From contig DASYKC010000196.1 in NCBI GenBank assembly GCA_035995885.1, positions 1 through 64,000 on the forward strand: a DNA stretch of 64,000 bases, read 5' to 3'. Made by a program: the position numbers and the translations under genes. The notes under the pieces are model-generated. The model saw only the letters and a list, made by a program, of their open reading frames with translations, did no database searches and was not told where the DNA came from. Source of the DNA: Schlegelella_A sp035995885. Lineage in GTDB: Bacteria; Pseudomonadota; Gammaproteobacteria; Burkholderiales; Burkholderiaceae_C. This document shows positions 42,893-51,674 of this stretch, one piece after another (positions within the stretch are counted from its first letter, which is position 1; each line of letters starts with the position of its first letter).

Positions 42893-43885
42893 ATGTCCAT
42901 CCGACTTCCGCCGTTACTCGCGCTGCGCGCATTCGAGGCCGCGGCCCGCCATCTTTCGTTCACCAATGCGGCCAGCGAGATGCACCTGACCCAGGGCGCG
43001 ATCAGCAGGCAAATCCGTACCCTCGAAGATCATTTGGGCCAGAAGCTGTTCGAGCGCCTGACGCGACGCATCGAGCTCACTCCGGCCGGCGCCGACTACT
43101 TCCGCTCGGTGCAGCAGGCGATGAACGACATCGCGCTCGCGACGCGGCGCGTCATGCGTGAATCCGGCCGGGCCACGATCACGCTCAGCATCATGCCGAC
43201 GCTCGGTGCCCAGTGGCTGATGCCCAAACTCTCGAACTTCAGTGAGACCCACCCGGAGATCGACTTGCGCCTCGAGTCGTCGATCGAGCCGGTGAACTTC
43301 CAGGCCGGCGAGATCGACGCAGCCATCCGGGTCGGCCAGCTGCCCGGCACGCTGTTCAAGGCGCATCAGCCGCGCATCGAGATGGAGATGGTGACGAGCT
43401 GGTCCGGCGTGGTCGCGCAACATCTCTTCCCCGACGTGCTGGTGCCGGTGTTGTCGCGCCGGCTCCTCGAAGAAGGCGGCCCGATCGGCAGCGTGAGGGA
43501 CTTGCTGAACTACCGCCTCATCCACACGGCAAGCCGCAAGCACGCCTGGCCCGATTGGCTTGCTGCGCACGACGTGCGCCTGCCCGAGCACCACGAGTCG
43601 ATCCACTTCGGCCACTTCTTCATGGGCCTGCGCGCGGCGCAGAACGGCAAGGGCGTCGCCATCGTCCCTTCGGTAGTTCTGCAGCACCTGTTCGACGGCA
43701 CCGACCTCGTTTGCCCTTTTCAGGGCGACGTGGAGAGCGCGGGCAACTACTACCTGCTGACCCGCGCCGCCGACGAGAACAGCCCGACCACGCGCCTCTT
43801 CCTCGGTTGGCTCTTGACCGAGGCTGCGAACGAAGTCTCGGCGGCCAAGGTCGGCTGGGCCGAGGCGGCGCGTCAGGCGCGATAG
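42893..43885 (+). CDS. LysR-type transcriptional regulator, GcvA-like
   Basis: Protein of 330 aa. The N-terminal winged helix (about 4-63: LRAFEAAARHLSFTNAASEM, then LTQGAISRQIRTLE) is of the GcvA subgroup, and a periplasmic-binding-fold effector domain fills about 95-310. The ATG at 42893 gives the usual family N-terminus; the longer in-frame extension crosses the operator. It is divergent from the dioxygenase arm and ends 13 bases inside the convergent aminotransferase gene. It is the only specific regulator in the catabolic island and probably controls both arms through the shared element. Confidence 0.92.
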   Translation: MSIRLPPLLALRAFEAAARHLSFTNAASEMHLTQGAISRQIRTLEDHLGQKLFERLTRRIELTPAGADYFRSVQQAMNDIALATRRVMRESGRATITLSIMPTLGAQWLMPKLSNFSETHPEIDLRLESSIEPVNFQAGEIDAAIRVGQLPGTLFKAHQPRIEMEMVTSWSGVVAQHLFPDVLVPVLSRRLLEEGGPIGSVRDLLNYRLIHTASRKHAWPDWLAAHDVRLPEHHESIHFGHFFMGLRAAQNGKGVAIVPSVVLQHLFDGTDLVCPFQGDVESAGNYYLLTRAADENSPTTRLFLGWLLTEAANEVSAAKVGWAEAARQAR

Positions 43886-45099
43886 CGCTCGATCAGCAGC
43901 GCCATTCGACCGATCGCCTGCATTGCCGCGTCCGCATTCTGGGAAAAGTTCAGACGGACGTTGTCGGTGGCATTGACGCCGAACTCGCTGCCCGCAGTCA
44001 CCGTCACGCCGGCCTGGACACGGAGGATGCTCAGGAAGGCGGACAACGACGGCGCGAGCGCCGGCAGCCGAGGGAACAGATAGCTCCCTGCCTGCGGCGT
44101 CCGGGCGCGCACGCCCTCCACTTCGCGCAGCACGGCGAGGAGCCGATCGCGGATCGCCTGGTGGTGCGCGATTCGCTCCTCGAGCCAGCCGCCTGGTTCG
44201 GCGAACCACGTGCTCAGGACCGCCTGACAGTAGCCGGGCGCGCGCAGCGAGACGATGGCCTGGAGCTTTTCCATGCGCTCGATCAGCTTCGGCGCACCGA
44301 AGGCGACGCCCAGCCGGTAGCCGCTCAACGACTCCGTCTTTGAGGGGCCCATGATTGTCATGACGTGATCGGCATCGATGCCCGCAGCCCGCAGGTGCGT
44401 GTAGCCCGTGCCGTCGTAGCGCAGGCGCGAATAGAGCTGGTCCGCGACGACGGTCACGCCGTGGCGATTGGCCAGCTCGGCGATCGCCTGGATCTCGGCG
44501 GACGAATAGACCACGCCGGTCGGATTGTTGGGATTCGAGAACAGAAAGACCTTCGCTCCATCTCTGAACGCCGACTCGAGCTGCGACAGGTCGAGCCCGG
44601 CGCCATCGCTGCGGTCCAAGTAAGCGAGATCGGCATAGACCGGAACGCCGCCCAGGAACTCGACGATCTTGCGGTTGGCGAAGTAGTCAGGCCGCACGAT
44701 CACGACCTTGTCGCCAGCCGCGACCGTCGAGCCCAGGGCGAGGAACAGTGCGCCTTGCGTTCCGGGCGTGATGATCAGCTCGCGCTCCGCCGAGACGGGG
44801 TGCTGCGTGAAACTCGCCAGCCGCCCGGCGACAAGCTCGCGCAGCGCCCCGGCACCGCGGTACTCCGTGTACGCCTGCTCGCCGCCACGTCGCACGCCCT
44901 CGGCGAACGCCTCGAAGGCGCCGGGTGTGGGCGCGAAGGCGTCGGCGTCGACATCGCCGTGCGAGAAGTCCACCGGCGGTCCCGGCAGCGTCGGGCCGCG
45001 CAGGGTAGCCATGTCGACGTCGAGCGCGCCTTGGCGGAGCTCCTGGCCCGGCGCGCTATCGGTGGAGAGTCGGTTGAACCGTTGTTCGATCGAGGTCAT
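43873..45099 (-). CDS. PLP-dependent aminotransferase, class I/II
   Basis: Protein of 408 aa, fold type I. Conserved blocks are YRGAGALRELVAGRL, FLFSNPNNPTGVVYS (PLP contact), and MGPSKTESLSGYRLGVAFG with the Schiff-base lysine; the C-terminal arginine for the substrate carboxylate is in DNVRLNFSQN. The start at 45099 has GGGAAG before it. It is last in the leftward catabolic operon and reads convergently onto the LysR gene. The specific amino acid or oxoacid cannot be told. Its presence with an aspartate-dehydrogenase-like gene at the other end hints that the substrate or product contains nitrogen. Confidence 0.9.
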   Translation of the reverse strand: MTSIEQRFNRLSTDSAPGQELRQGALDVDMATLRGPTLPGPPVDFSHGDVDADAFAPTPGAFEAFAEGVRRGGEQAYTEYRGAGALRELVAGRLASFTQHPVSAERELIITPGTQGALFLALGSTVAAGDKVVIVRPDYFANRKIVEFLGGVPVYADLAYLDRSDGAGLDLSQLESAFRDGAKVFLFSNPNNPTGVVYSSAEIQAIAELANRHGVTVVADQLYSRLRYDGTGYTHLRAAGIDADHVMTIMGPSKTESLSGYRLGVAFGAPKLIERMEKLQAIVSLRAPGYCQAVLSTWFAEPGGWLEERIAHHQAIRDRLLAVLREVEGVRARTPQAGSYLFPRLPALAPSLSAFLSILRVQAGVTVTAGSEFGVNATDNVRLNFSQNADAAMQAIGRMALLIERYRA

Positions 45100-45124
45100 G
45101 TTGCTTCCCAAGGTATCGACGCTG

Positions 45125-46090
45125 TCAAAGATCGAGCACCAGCACCGCTGACTTGGAGCGCGAGCAACAAGGCAGAAATTGGTCGTTCCTGGCCTGCTCG
45201 TCGCTGGTCAGCACGAGGTCGCGATGATCCGGCTCGCCCTCGATCACGCGCGTGAGACAGGTGCCGCACACGCCTTGCTCACAGGACACCGGGATGTGCA
45301 CGTCGGCGGCGGCCAGGGCCCGCACGACCGTCCAGTCTCGCGGCACACCGATGAGACGGCCGCTGCTCGCGAGCTTGACCTGGAACTCGACGTCGTCGGC
45401 GCTGGCCGCCGGCGCGGCCGCGAAAAACTCGCAGTGCAGCTGTGCTTCCAGCCAGCCTCGCGCGCGCGCGTTGCGCAGCGCCGCGGCGATGAAGCCTTCC
45501 GGTCCGCACACGTAGAGGTGCGCGCCCGGTCCCGGCTCGGCGAGCAACGACGACATGTCGAGCGCCTGCGCGCGCGGCCCGTCGTCGAAATGGAACCGCA
45601 CGCGGGGCGCCAGCGGCGGCGCAGCGGTCCGGCCCAGGAAGGCGGTGCGTTCGCGGCTTCGCGTGCAGTAGTGCATCTCGAAGTCGGCGCCGATGTTGGC
45701 AAGCCGCTCGGCCATGCAAAGGATCGGCGTGATGCCGATGCCCCCGGCCAGCAGCAGGCTGCGCTTGGCGTCGTGCGCGAGCGCGAAGTGGTTCTTCGGC
45801 GTGCTGATCTCGAGCAAGTCGCCTTCGCGCACGCGGTCGTGCATCGCCAGCGAGCCGCCGCGGCCGCCGGCATCCCGCAGCACGCCGATCAGGTAGCGAT
45901 GGGTTTCGAGCGGGTCGTTGCAGAGGGAATACTGACGAGCCGCGTTGCCGGGCACCTGCACGTCGATGTGGGACCCGGCCGAGAACGACGGCAGCGCCTG
46001 GCCGTCCCGCGCGACGAGCTCGTAGGTGCGAATGTCGACGGCTTCGTCGACGATGCGGGCGACGCGGACGGTACGCGAGGCGGAATTCAT
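45125..46090 (-). CDS. VanB / phthalate-dioxygenase-reductase type oxidoreductase
   Basis: Protein of 321 aa: a flavin domain (RQYSLCNDP at 53-60), a NAD domain (LAGGIGITPILCMAERL at 115-130) and a C-terminal plant-type [2Fe-2S] domain with Cys270, Cys275, Cys278 and Cys308 (SCEQGVCGTCLTRV). This order is diagnostic of the single-protein reductases that feed electrons to Rieske oxygenases such as vanillate demethylase and phthalate dioxygenase. It is the only reductase in the island, so it presumably serves both Rieske proteins at 54131 and 55438. Confidence 0.93.
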   Translation of the reverse strand: MNSASRTVRVARIVDEAVDIRTYELVARDGQALPSFSAGSHIDVQVPGNAARQYSLCNDPLETHRYLIGVLRDAGGRGGSLAMHDRVREGDLLEISTPKNHFALAHDAKRSLLLAGGIGITPILCMAERLANIGADFEMHYCTRSRERTAFLGRTAAPPLAPRVRFHFDDGPRAQALDMSSLLAEPGPGAHLYVCGPEGFIAAALRNARARGWLEAQLHCEFFAAAPAASADDVEFQVKLASSGRLIGVPRDWTVVRALAAADVHIPVSCEQGVCGTCLTRVIEGEPDHRDLVLTSDEQARNDQFLPCCSRSKSAVLVLDL

Positions 46091-46118
46091 GGCGGCGAAA
46101 CGGCCGGCGCGGCTCGGA

Positions 46119-46955
46119 TCAGGTCAGGCCCTCTCCGCCGCCCTCGGCGCGTCGCACCGGCTCGATCGCATACTCCTGTCGACCGCCGTCGATGGAGACG
46201 ATCGCGCCGTTGATGTACGCGGCCCGCGACGACGCGAGAAAGCAGACGAGATCGGCGACCTCGTCGGGACGGCCGAGGCGGTGGAGGGGGTTCTGCCGCT
46301 CGATCTGGGCGATGAACTCGCGCGGATAGGTGTCGAAGAATTCGGTGTAGATGAAACCGGGCGCGACCGCATTGGCCGTGATGCCGAGCGGGCCGACCTC
46401 CTTGGCGAGGTTGCGCGTCAGACCCATCACGCCCGCCTTCGCGGACGTGTAGTTGGCGATGCCGGCGCGGCCGCCACCCAAGCCGTGCATCGACGCCGTG
46501 TTGATGATCCGCCCGTGGCCGCGCGCGCGCATCGGCGCGATCGCGTGGTGGCAAAAGACGTAGGTCGCGCGAAGATGGGTGGCGTGAATGCGGTCCCAGT
46601 GCGCGAATGGCATCGCCTCGACGTTTCGGTTCATGAACTCGGCGCCGGCCCCGGCGTTGTTGACGAGGATGTCGAGACGGCCGAATTCGGCGACCGTGCG
46701 CTCGACGATCGCGCAGACCGTCTCGTCGTCGGCGACGTCGCCGGCCGCTTCCATCGCCTCGCCGCCCGCCTCCCGGATCGCCGCCGCGGTGGCGGCGGTG
46801 GTCTCTGCCGATCGGCTGTTGACGACGACCCGCGCGCCGTGCCGCGCCAAGGCGAGCGCTTCGGCTCGGCCGATGCCTCGTCCTGCGCCGGTGACGATCG
46901 CGACCTGGCCGGCGAACATCGGCGCCGGTTCGTCTTGCGCGGCGAAGTGCTGCAC
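46119..46955 (-). CDS. Short-chain dehydrogenase/reductase
   Basis: Protein of 278 aa, classical SDR: the cofactor loop VTGAGRGIGRAEAL, NNAGAGAEF, and the catalytic Ser-Tyr-Lys set with INTASMHGLGG and YTSAKAGVMGLTR. The arginine-bearing region after the first strand suggests NAD(P) use without certainty. It starts with GTG at 46955, five bases after AAGGA; an internal ATG at 46919 lacks a ribosome site. It lies in the catabolic operon between the reductase and the VOC dioxygenase, so an alcohol or dihydrodiol intermediate is the likely substrate. Confidence 0.88.
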   Translation of the reverse strand: MQHFAAQDEPAPMFAGQVAIVTGAGRGIGRAEALALARHGARVVVNSRSAETTAATAAAIREAGGEAMEAAGDVADDETVCAIVERTVAEFGRLDILVNNAGAGAEFMNRNVEAMPFAHWDRIHATHLRATYVFCHHAIAPMRARGHGRIINTASMHGLGGGRAGIANYTSAKAGVMGLTRNLAKEVGPLGITANAVAPGFIYTEFFDTYPREFIAQIERQNPLHRLGRPDEVADLVCFLASSRAAYINGAIVSIDGGRQEYAIEPVRRAEGGGEGLT

Positions 46956-46963
46956 CGCCGTCC

Positions 46964-47932
46964 TTACAGCAGGTAAGGCGCCTGCTCGCGCGTCACCCCG
47001 GCGAGCGCAGCGGCGTTCCAGTCGCGATTGACATAGAACTGCAGCAGCATGCCGTCGGGATCGCGGATGCAGACGGTGTGGCGCGCCGGGTGGTCGATCT
47101 CGGCCTCGACGCCGATGCCCACGCCGGGGAGTGCCTTCAGCGCGCGCGCCAAGTCGACTTCGCTCGCCACCTCGATGCCCACGTGATGCATGCCGCGCGC
47201 TTCGCCATCGCGCCCACGCAGTAGGGTGACGTCGCCGTTGCTGGCGACGCCGCGCAACACCGCGAAGTCTGCTGTGCGCGTGCCGATCAGCACCTCGAGC
47301 CCGATGACGCCGATGTAGTAGTCGAACAGCGCCTCGAAGTCGTCGGCCATGAAGCCCACGTGGGTGACGCGACGCGCATGGAAGATCGAATGCTCGACGA
47401 CGCGGATCTCAGGCTCCTTCGGATGCAGCGAGACCTCAATCGGCTCGGTCGTGACGCCGGGAATCCATTCCGGTTTCTTTTTGACGATGATCCCGTGACG
47501 CGCCGTGCGCCAGTCCTCGACCACGTCGGCATAGAGTTCGACGCCGTTGCCATCGGGATCGGACTGGTAGAGCGAGTGGGCGACATCATGGTCGGCGGTG
47601 TGCTCGAACGAGACGCCAGCGGCGACCGCATTGCGGTAACCCTCCACCAGGCGGACCTCGTTCTCCAGCTCAAAGGCAATGTGGAAGAGCCCCGGCTCTT
47701 GGCCTGGACTCGCGTACTTGCTCTTGACGTCCGTGAGCGCCATGTCGTGATAGGTGTTGCCGTTGCTGATGAAGCTTGCCCGGTTGTCGGGCTGGCGATA
47801 AACCTCCTCGAAGCCGACGATGTCGTGATAGAAGCTGAAGGCCTTCTCGTAGTCGCCGACGAAGACATTGGCATGGCCGAGTCGGCGCGGCGCGAAGAAC
47901 TTGCGATTGGAAAGAAGTGCGTTGCTGCTCAC
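46964..47932 (-). CDS. VOC-superfamily class I extradiol dioxygenase
   Basis: Protein of 322 aa with two pairs of VOC modules. Metal-ligand positions are seen as LGHANVFVGDYEKAFSFYHD, then RRVTHVGFMADDFEALFDY with the first iron histidine of the active half, GMHHVGIEVAS with the second, and DPDGMLLQFYV with the glutamate-position region. The layout is that of catechol 2,3-dioxygenases. It begins with GTG overlapping the isomerase stop, with AGGAG upstream. Its presence together with the LigB-type enzyme means that two unrelated ring-cleaving dioxygenases serve this island. Confidence 0.85.
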   Translation of the reverse strand: MSSNALLSNRKFFAPRRLGHANVFVGDYEKAFSFYHDIVGFEEVYRQPDNRASFISNGNTYHDMALTDVKSKYASPGQEPGLFHIAFELENEVRLVEGYRNAVAAGVSFEHTADHDVAHSLYQSDPDGNGVELYADVVEDWRTARHGIIVKKKPEWIPGVTTEPIEVSLHPKEPEIRVVEHSIFHARRVTHVGFMADDFEALFDYYIGVIGLEVLIGTRTADFAVLRGVASNGDVTLLRGRDGEARGMHHVGIEVASEVDLARALKALPGVGIGVEAEIDHPARHTVCIRDPDGMLLQFYVNRDWNAAALAGVTREQAPYLL

Positions 47933-48825
47933 GAGGAGGCTCCTGGCTGGGAATGGGTGACCGCGGTCTCGCCCATCGAGGCGAGCAGCGCGCGGGTCGA
48001 AGCGATCGAGCGCCTTGCGATCTCTCGGGTGTCGAAGCGGTCGTGCCACTCCGTGACGGGGGTCTCCACCGACAGCGGCAAGTCGGCGGCGAAAGCCTTC
48101 AGGAAGGCCACGAGCGGCAAGCCGCCCTCACCCGGAAACCGGCGCTGCTTGCGGGCTTCGTACTTCAGGCCATCGAAGCCGCCCGCGGGCGCGGCTTGCG
48201 GCGCGTCGCAGAGCTGCAGGTAGGGCATGCGCCACGGCGGCGTCGCCGCGATATCGGCGAGCGAGCCACCGGAGCGATACCAGTGCAGAGAATCGACCAT
48301 GATCGTCGCCGCCGGATGATCCGAGCGCTCGATGATGTCGTTGGCCGCGATCAGCGAGCGCACGCCGGAATAGGCCATGAACTCGAGAACGACCTGAATG
48401 CCGTGGCGTGCCGCCGTCAGCGCGAGCTCGGCGATGCGATCGCCGTTGCGCTGCACGTCCGGATCGTCGCTGACCGTCATGATGTAGCGCGCGCCGAGCC
48501 GCTCGCCGGCTTCGAGCATCGGCTCGAAGTCGGCAATGCGCGTCTCCGGCCTGAGCCGTGCACCCTGGATGTCGTGCACGACGATGCCGGTGTGGGCCAG
48601 GCGGACGAGCGTTTCGCGCAGCATCGCGCTGCGCGCCCCGAGCATCGGATAGCGAACACCCTCTTCACCCGGCGGCGGCTGCGAGACGTGCAGCGAGACG
48701 CCGTCGTAGCCCGCCTCGGCCGCAACCGACACGAACTCGGGCGGCGCCACGTGCAGCAGCGTCAGGTGGGCGAGCAGCAGCTGCCGCCGCGGCGGCGACC
48801 TTCTGGCGATTCCGGCATCGCACAT
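47929..48825 (-). CDS. Sugar phosphate isomerase/epimerase-like TIM-barrel protein
   Basis: Protein of 298 aa of the xylose-isomerase-like/AP-endonuclease-2 TIM barrel family: HLTLLHVAPPEFVSVAAEAG, VVLEFMAYSGVRSL, IMVDSLHWYRSGG and LQLCDAP carry the metal residues (Glu, Asp, His). The family includes hydroxypyruvate isomerase, inosose dehydratase and 3-dehydroshikimate dehydratase, the last of which makes protocatechuate. In this island an aromatic-forming or ring-product isomerase role is plausible but unproven. It starts five bases before the end of the transporter binding-protein gene, in the same leftward operon. Confidence 0.82.
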   Translation of the reverse strand: MCDAGIARRSPPRRQLLLAHLTLLHVAPPEFVSVAAEAGYDGVSLHVSQPPPGEEGVRYPMLGARSAMLRETLVRLAHTGIVVHDIQGARLRPETRIADFEPMLEAGERLGARYIMTVSDDPDVQRNGDRIAELALTAARHGIQVVLEFMAYSGVRSLIAANDIIERSDHPAATIMVDSLHWYRSGGSLADIAATPPWRMPYLQLCDAPQAAPAGGFDGLKYEARKQRRFPGEGGLPLVAFLKAFAADLPLSVETPVTEWHDRFDTREIARRSIASTRALLASMGETAVTHSQPGASS

Positions 48826-48829
48826 CGGA

Positions 48830-49957
48830 CTACTTCCCGGCGGCACCCGAGATCAGATCCATGATCTGCTTTTCGGCTTGCATCGCCACTTCCATGTCCT
48901 TGTCGCTGTTGACGGCGAGGATCTTGATGTTCGGCTTCGCCGCCTTGATCGCCTTCGTCGCGGAGGCCGTCTCCGTCGTCCACGACGACAGGTACTCCTC
49001 TTTCTCCTGCACCGCCGCGCCTTCGGTGACGAGCCAGGCGAGGAACAGCTTGCCGAGCGTCGGCTGCGGCGAGCCCTTGAGCATGAAGTCGAGCAGCGGC
49101 TGCAGTGGCAGCGCGTCGAGCGGGACCCAGTCGATCGGCGCGCCCTTCGCCTTCAGGCTGTCGGCAAGCGCCGTGTAGCCGCACACCGCCACTGCCGTCT
49201 CCCCGGAGGCGACGGCGCCGACCACTGCCGGCGGGCCGGCCTTGAAGCGCGGCTGGTTGGCGAGCAGCTTCCTGGCCAGCGACACGCTGGCGTCGATGCC
49301 GTTGTCGAGGGCGAACAGCTCGAGCGGGCTGGAATTGACGTTCGACATGCCGAAGCGACCCTTCCACTTCGGATCGGCGAGCTGCTCGAGCTTGGTCGGC
49401 AAGTCCTCCTTCTTGACGAGCTTGGTGTTGTAGACCATCACGTACTGCACGTCCCACTGACGGATCAGCTGGTTGCGATAGCGCGGCAGCACCGAGTCGA
49501 CGGCGGCCGACTTGATCGCCGGAAACATCGACGAGAACTCGCCGACCCAGTCGACCTTCATGGCCAGGTCGTTCTTGACGATCCATTGCTCGTACGGCAC
49601 GTAGCCATAGCCGCCGATCGCGCTCGGCAGGCGCACGTTCGACTTGGCCTGCTCGGCGATCCGCGGGCCGGAGACCGGCGAGGTCAGAGGCAGCCATTCC
49701 CAGTCGACCTTGATGTCGAAGCGCTTCTGGAAAGCGTCCATCACCGCGCGCTGTTCCTTCTCGCCCTTCGGCGAGCTGACCATGACGACGAACTTTCCGT
49801 TGCCGGCCTCCTCCTTGGCCTTGGCAATCATCGCTGCGTTGTCGGCCGCCTGCAGCGGCAGCGCGATAGCCACAAGGGCGGCGGCGGAGACCGCCGAAAC
49901 CGTGAAGCGACGGCGCGTCAAGGCGCCGCGAGTGGGTGCGAACAGGTGGCGAGTCAT
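48830..49957 (-). CDS. ABC transporter substrate-binding protein (family 1), Tat-exported
   Basis: Protein of 375 aa with a twin-arginine signal (TRRRFTVSAVSAAALVAIA). The mature part is a two-lobed binding protein of the iron/thiamine/phosphonate-type family 1 (DAFQKRFDIKVDWEWLPLTS, then LEQLADPKWKGRFGMSN). No iron-tyrosine set is obvious, so an organic ligand is likely. It is the first of three genes for one importer (with 49989 and 51671) inside the catabolic operon, so it should capture the aromatic substrate. Tat rather than Sec export is somewhat unusual for this family. Confidence 0.88.
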   Translation of the reverse strand: MTRHLFAPTRGALTRRRFTVSAVSAAALVAIALPLQAADNAAMIAKAKEEAGNGKFVVMVSSPKGEKEQRAVMDAFQKRFDIKVDWEWLPLTSPVSGPRIAEQAKSNVRLPSAIGGYGYVPYEQWIVKNDLAMKVDWVGEFSSMFPAIKSAAVDSVLPRYRNQLIRQWDVQYVMVYNTKLVKKEDLPTKLEQLADPKWKGRFGMSNVNSSPLELFALDNGIDASVSLARKLLANQPRFKAGPPAVVGAVASGETAVAVCGYTALADSLKAKGAPIDWVPLDALPLQPLLDFMLKGSPQPTLGKLFLAWLVTEGAAVQEKEEYLSSWTTETASATKAIKAAKPNIKILAVNSDKDMEVAMQAEKQIMDLISGAAGK

Positions 49958-49988
49958 GGCAATCCTTGATGGAGTGACGGGGAAACGA

Positions 49989-51674
49989 TCAGGTGGCGCT
50001 GCGCCGCCCGAGGTTGGAAACGTAGTACTGCAAGGGAGTCAGAAAGAGCGCGAGGAAAACGACGATCAGGACCGACAGAGCCGCCGCCGACGGCACGTTC
50101 GGATAGCCCCAGATGAGCCAGAGCGCCGAGCCCAGAACGACCGTCTCGGACGTCAGGAAGACCAGCGGCACGCCGATGTCGCGCACGCACGACGCGAAGA
50201 CGATGAGCCAGCCGTCGAAGACCTGAGTCTTGATGATCGGCGCCATGATTCGCGTCAGGACCGTCGTCGGCCCGACGCCGCTGACGATCGCTGCGCGCTC
50301 GATGTCCTGGTTGATCTGGATCAGGCCGCCCTTCAAGGTGCGCACCCCGAACACCACGTTGACGCTCATCTGGGCGAGCACGATGACGGCGATCGTGCCG
50401 TAGAGGGGCGTCTTCACGTAAAGCAGCAGCACCGCCAGGCCGAGGACGATCTGCGGGATGCCGATCGGCACGAACGCCACCAGATCGATCGCCTTGCGCC
50501 AGAAGCCGACCGGACGGCGCGTCGAGTAGGCGATGACGAGGCTCACCGCCATCGTCAGCGTCGCGCCCACGATCACCGTGATCGCGGTGTTGCCGAGACC
50601 GCGCTTGAACAAGGACGAGTCGAAGAGATCGGTGTAGTTCTTGAGCGACACCTGCTTCAGCGACTCGGCCGACGGCTCGCTGTAGAACGGCAGCAGGCTG
50701 GTCCACATCAGGATGAAGATCGGCGCAAAGGCAATCAAGAAGTACGAGACCGCATAGGCGTAGATGGCGTAGCGCCGGTTGCCGAGACGCGATTCGACCA
50801 GTCCGTAGTTCTTCCCGGAGATCACCGCGAAGCGCTCCGAGATGCGGGTAAGCCGCTGATAGAGCAGCACCAGAACGACGGCCACCGCCACGAGCAGGAC
50901 GCCGAAGGCAGCAGCGAGGTTGTAGTTGGGCTGCCCCATCTCCGCCGAGCTCAGCAGGTAGATGCGCGTGCTGAAGACCTGGATGCCACCGGTCAGGCCG
51001 ATCGACAGAGGGATATCGAACACCTGGATCATCACCATGACGGTGTAGATCAGCACCGAGAGCAGACCCGGAAGGAGGATTGGCGCGATGATCTTGGTGA
51101 GCACGCTCCGCGGAGAGACGCCGGCCAGGATCGCCGGGAACTCGAGCTTGTAGTCGAGGTGGCGGACGACGCCGGCGAGCATCACGTACACCGGCGGCGT
51201 CAGCAGGAAGCCGCTGATGAACACCATCAGCCCCATGCTGTAGATGTTGAACGGGCCGGTGTCGCTTTCGAAGGTGAAGACCTCGCGCAGCAGCTGATTG
51301 ACGTAGCCGTTGTTCGGGTTGAGCAGAAGCGTCCAGCCGAGGCCCTGGATCAGGGACGGCAGCGCGAAGGTGAGCATCATCAGGACGCGCACCGTGACCT
51401 TGTATTTGAAATCGGTGCGCTCGGTGATCCAGGCCCACAGAGACGCGAACACGACAGCGAGGGCGATCGTGCCGAACACGTAGAGGCCGGTGTTGATGAG
51501 CAGCTCGAGCACCGCCCGCTGCGAGACCAGATCGGCGTAGTTCGCCAGGGTCAGCGGGCTGCTGTCGAAGCCGTAGCTGCCGCGCGGCCGAAAGCTCGTG
51601 ATGACGAGGACGTACAGCGGCAGGGCGGTCAGCGCCAGCACCATCAGCACGGCCAGGCCGAGGAGCGAGATCAT
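49989..51674 (-). CDS. ABC transporter permease, fused two-domain (ThiP/FbpB type)
   Basis: Protein of 561 aa with about 12 membrane helices in two permease halves (EAA loops near PRSVLTKIIAPILLPGLLSV and near TTVLTRIMAPIIKTQVFDG). Such duplicated permeases work as a single chain with a dimer of the ATPase. Its stop is 31 bases from the binding-protein start, and its own start overlaps the ATPase stop by four bases. It imports the ligand of the protein at 48830 across the inner membrane. Confidence 0.9.
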   Translation of the reverse strand: MISLLGLAVLMVLALTALPLYVLVITSFRPRGSYGFDSSPLTLANYADLVSQRAVLELLINTGLYVFGTIALAVVFASLWAWITERTDFKYKVTVRVLMMLTFALPSLIQGLGWTLLLNPNNGYVNQLLREVFTFESDTGPFNIYSMGLMVFISGFLLTPPVYVMLAGVVRHLDYKLEFPAILAGVSPRSVLTKIIAPILLPGLLSVLIYTVMVMIQVFDIPLSIGLTGGIQVFSTRIYLLSSAEMGQPNYNLAAAFGVLLVAVAVVLVLLYQRLTRISERFAVISGKNYGLVESRLGNRRYAIYAYAVSYFLIAFAPIFILMWTSLLPFYSEPSAESLKQVSLKNYTDLFDSSLFKRGLGNTAITVIVGATLTMAVSLVIAYSTRRPVGFWRKAIDLVAFVPIGIPQIVLGLAVLLLYVKTPLYGTIAVIVLAQMSVNVVFGVRTLKGGLIQINQDIERAAIVSGVGPTTVLTRIMAPIIKTQVFDGWLIVFASCVRDIGVPLVFLTSETVVLGSALWLIWGYPNVPSAAALSVLIVVFLALFLTPLQYYVSNLGRRSAT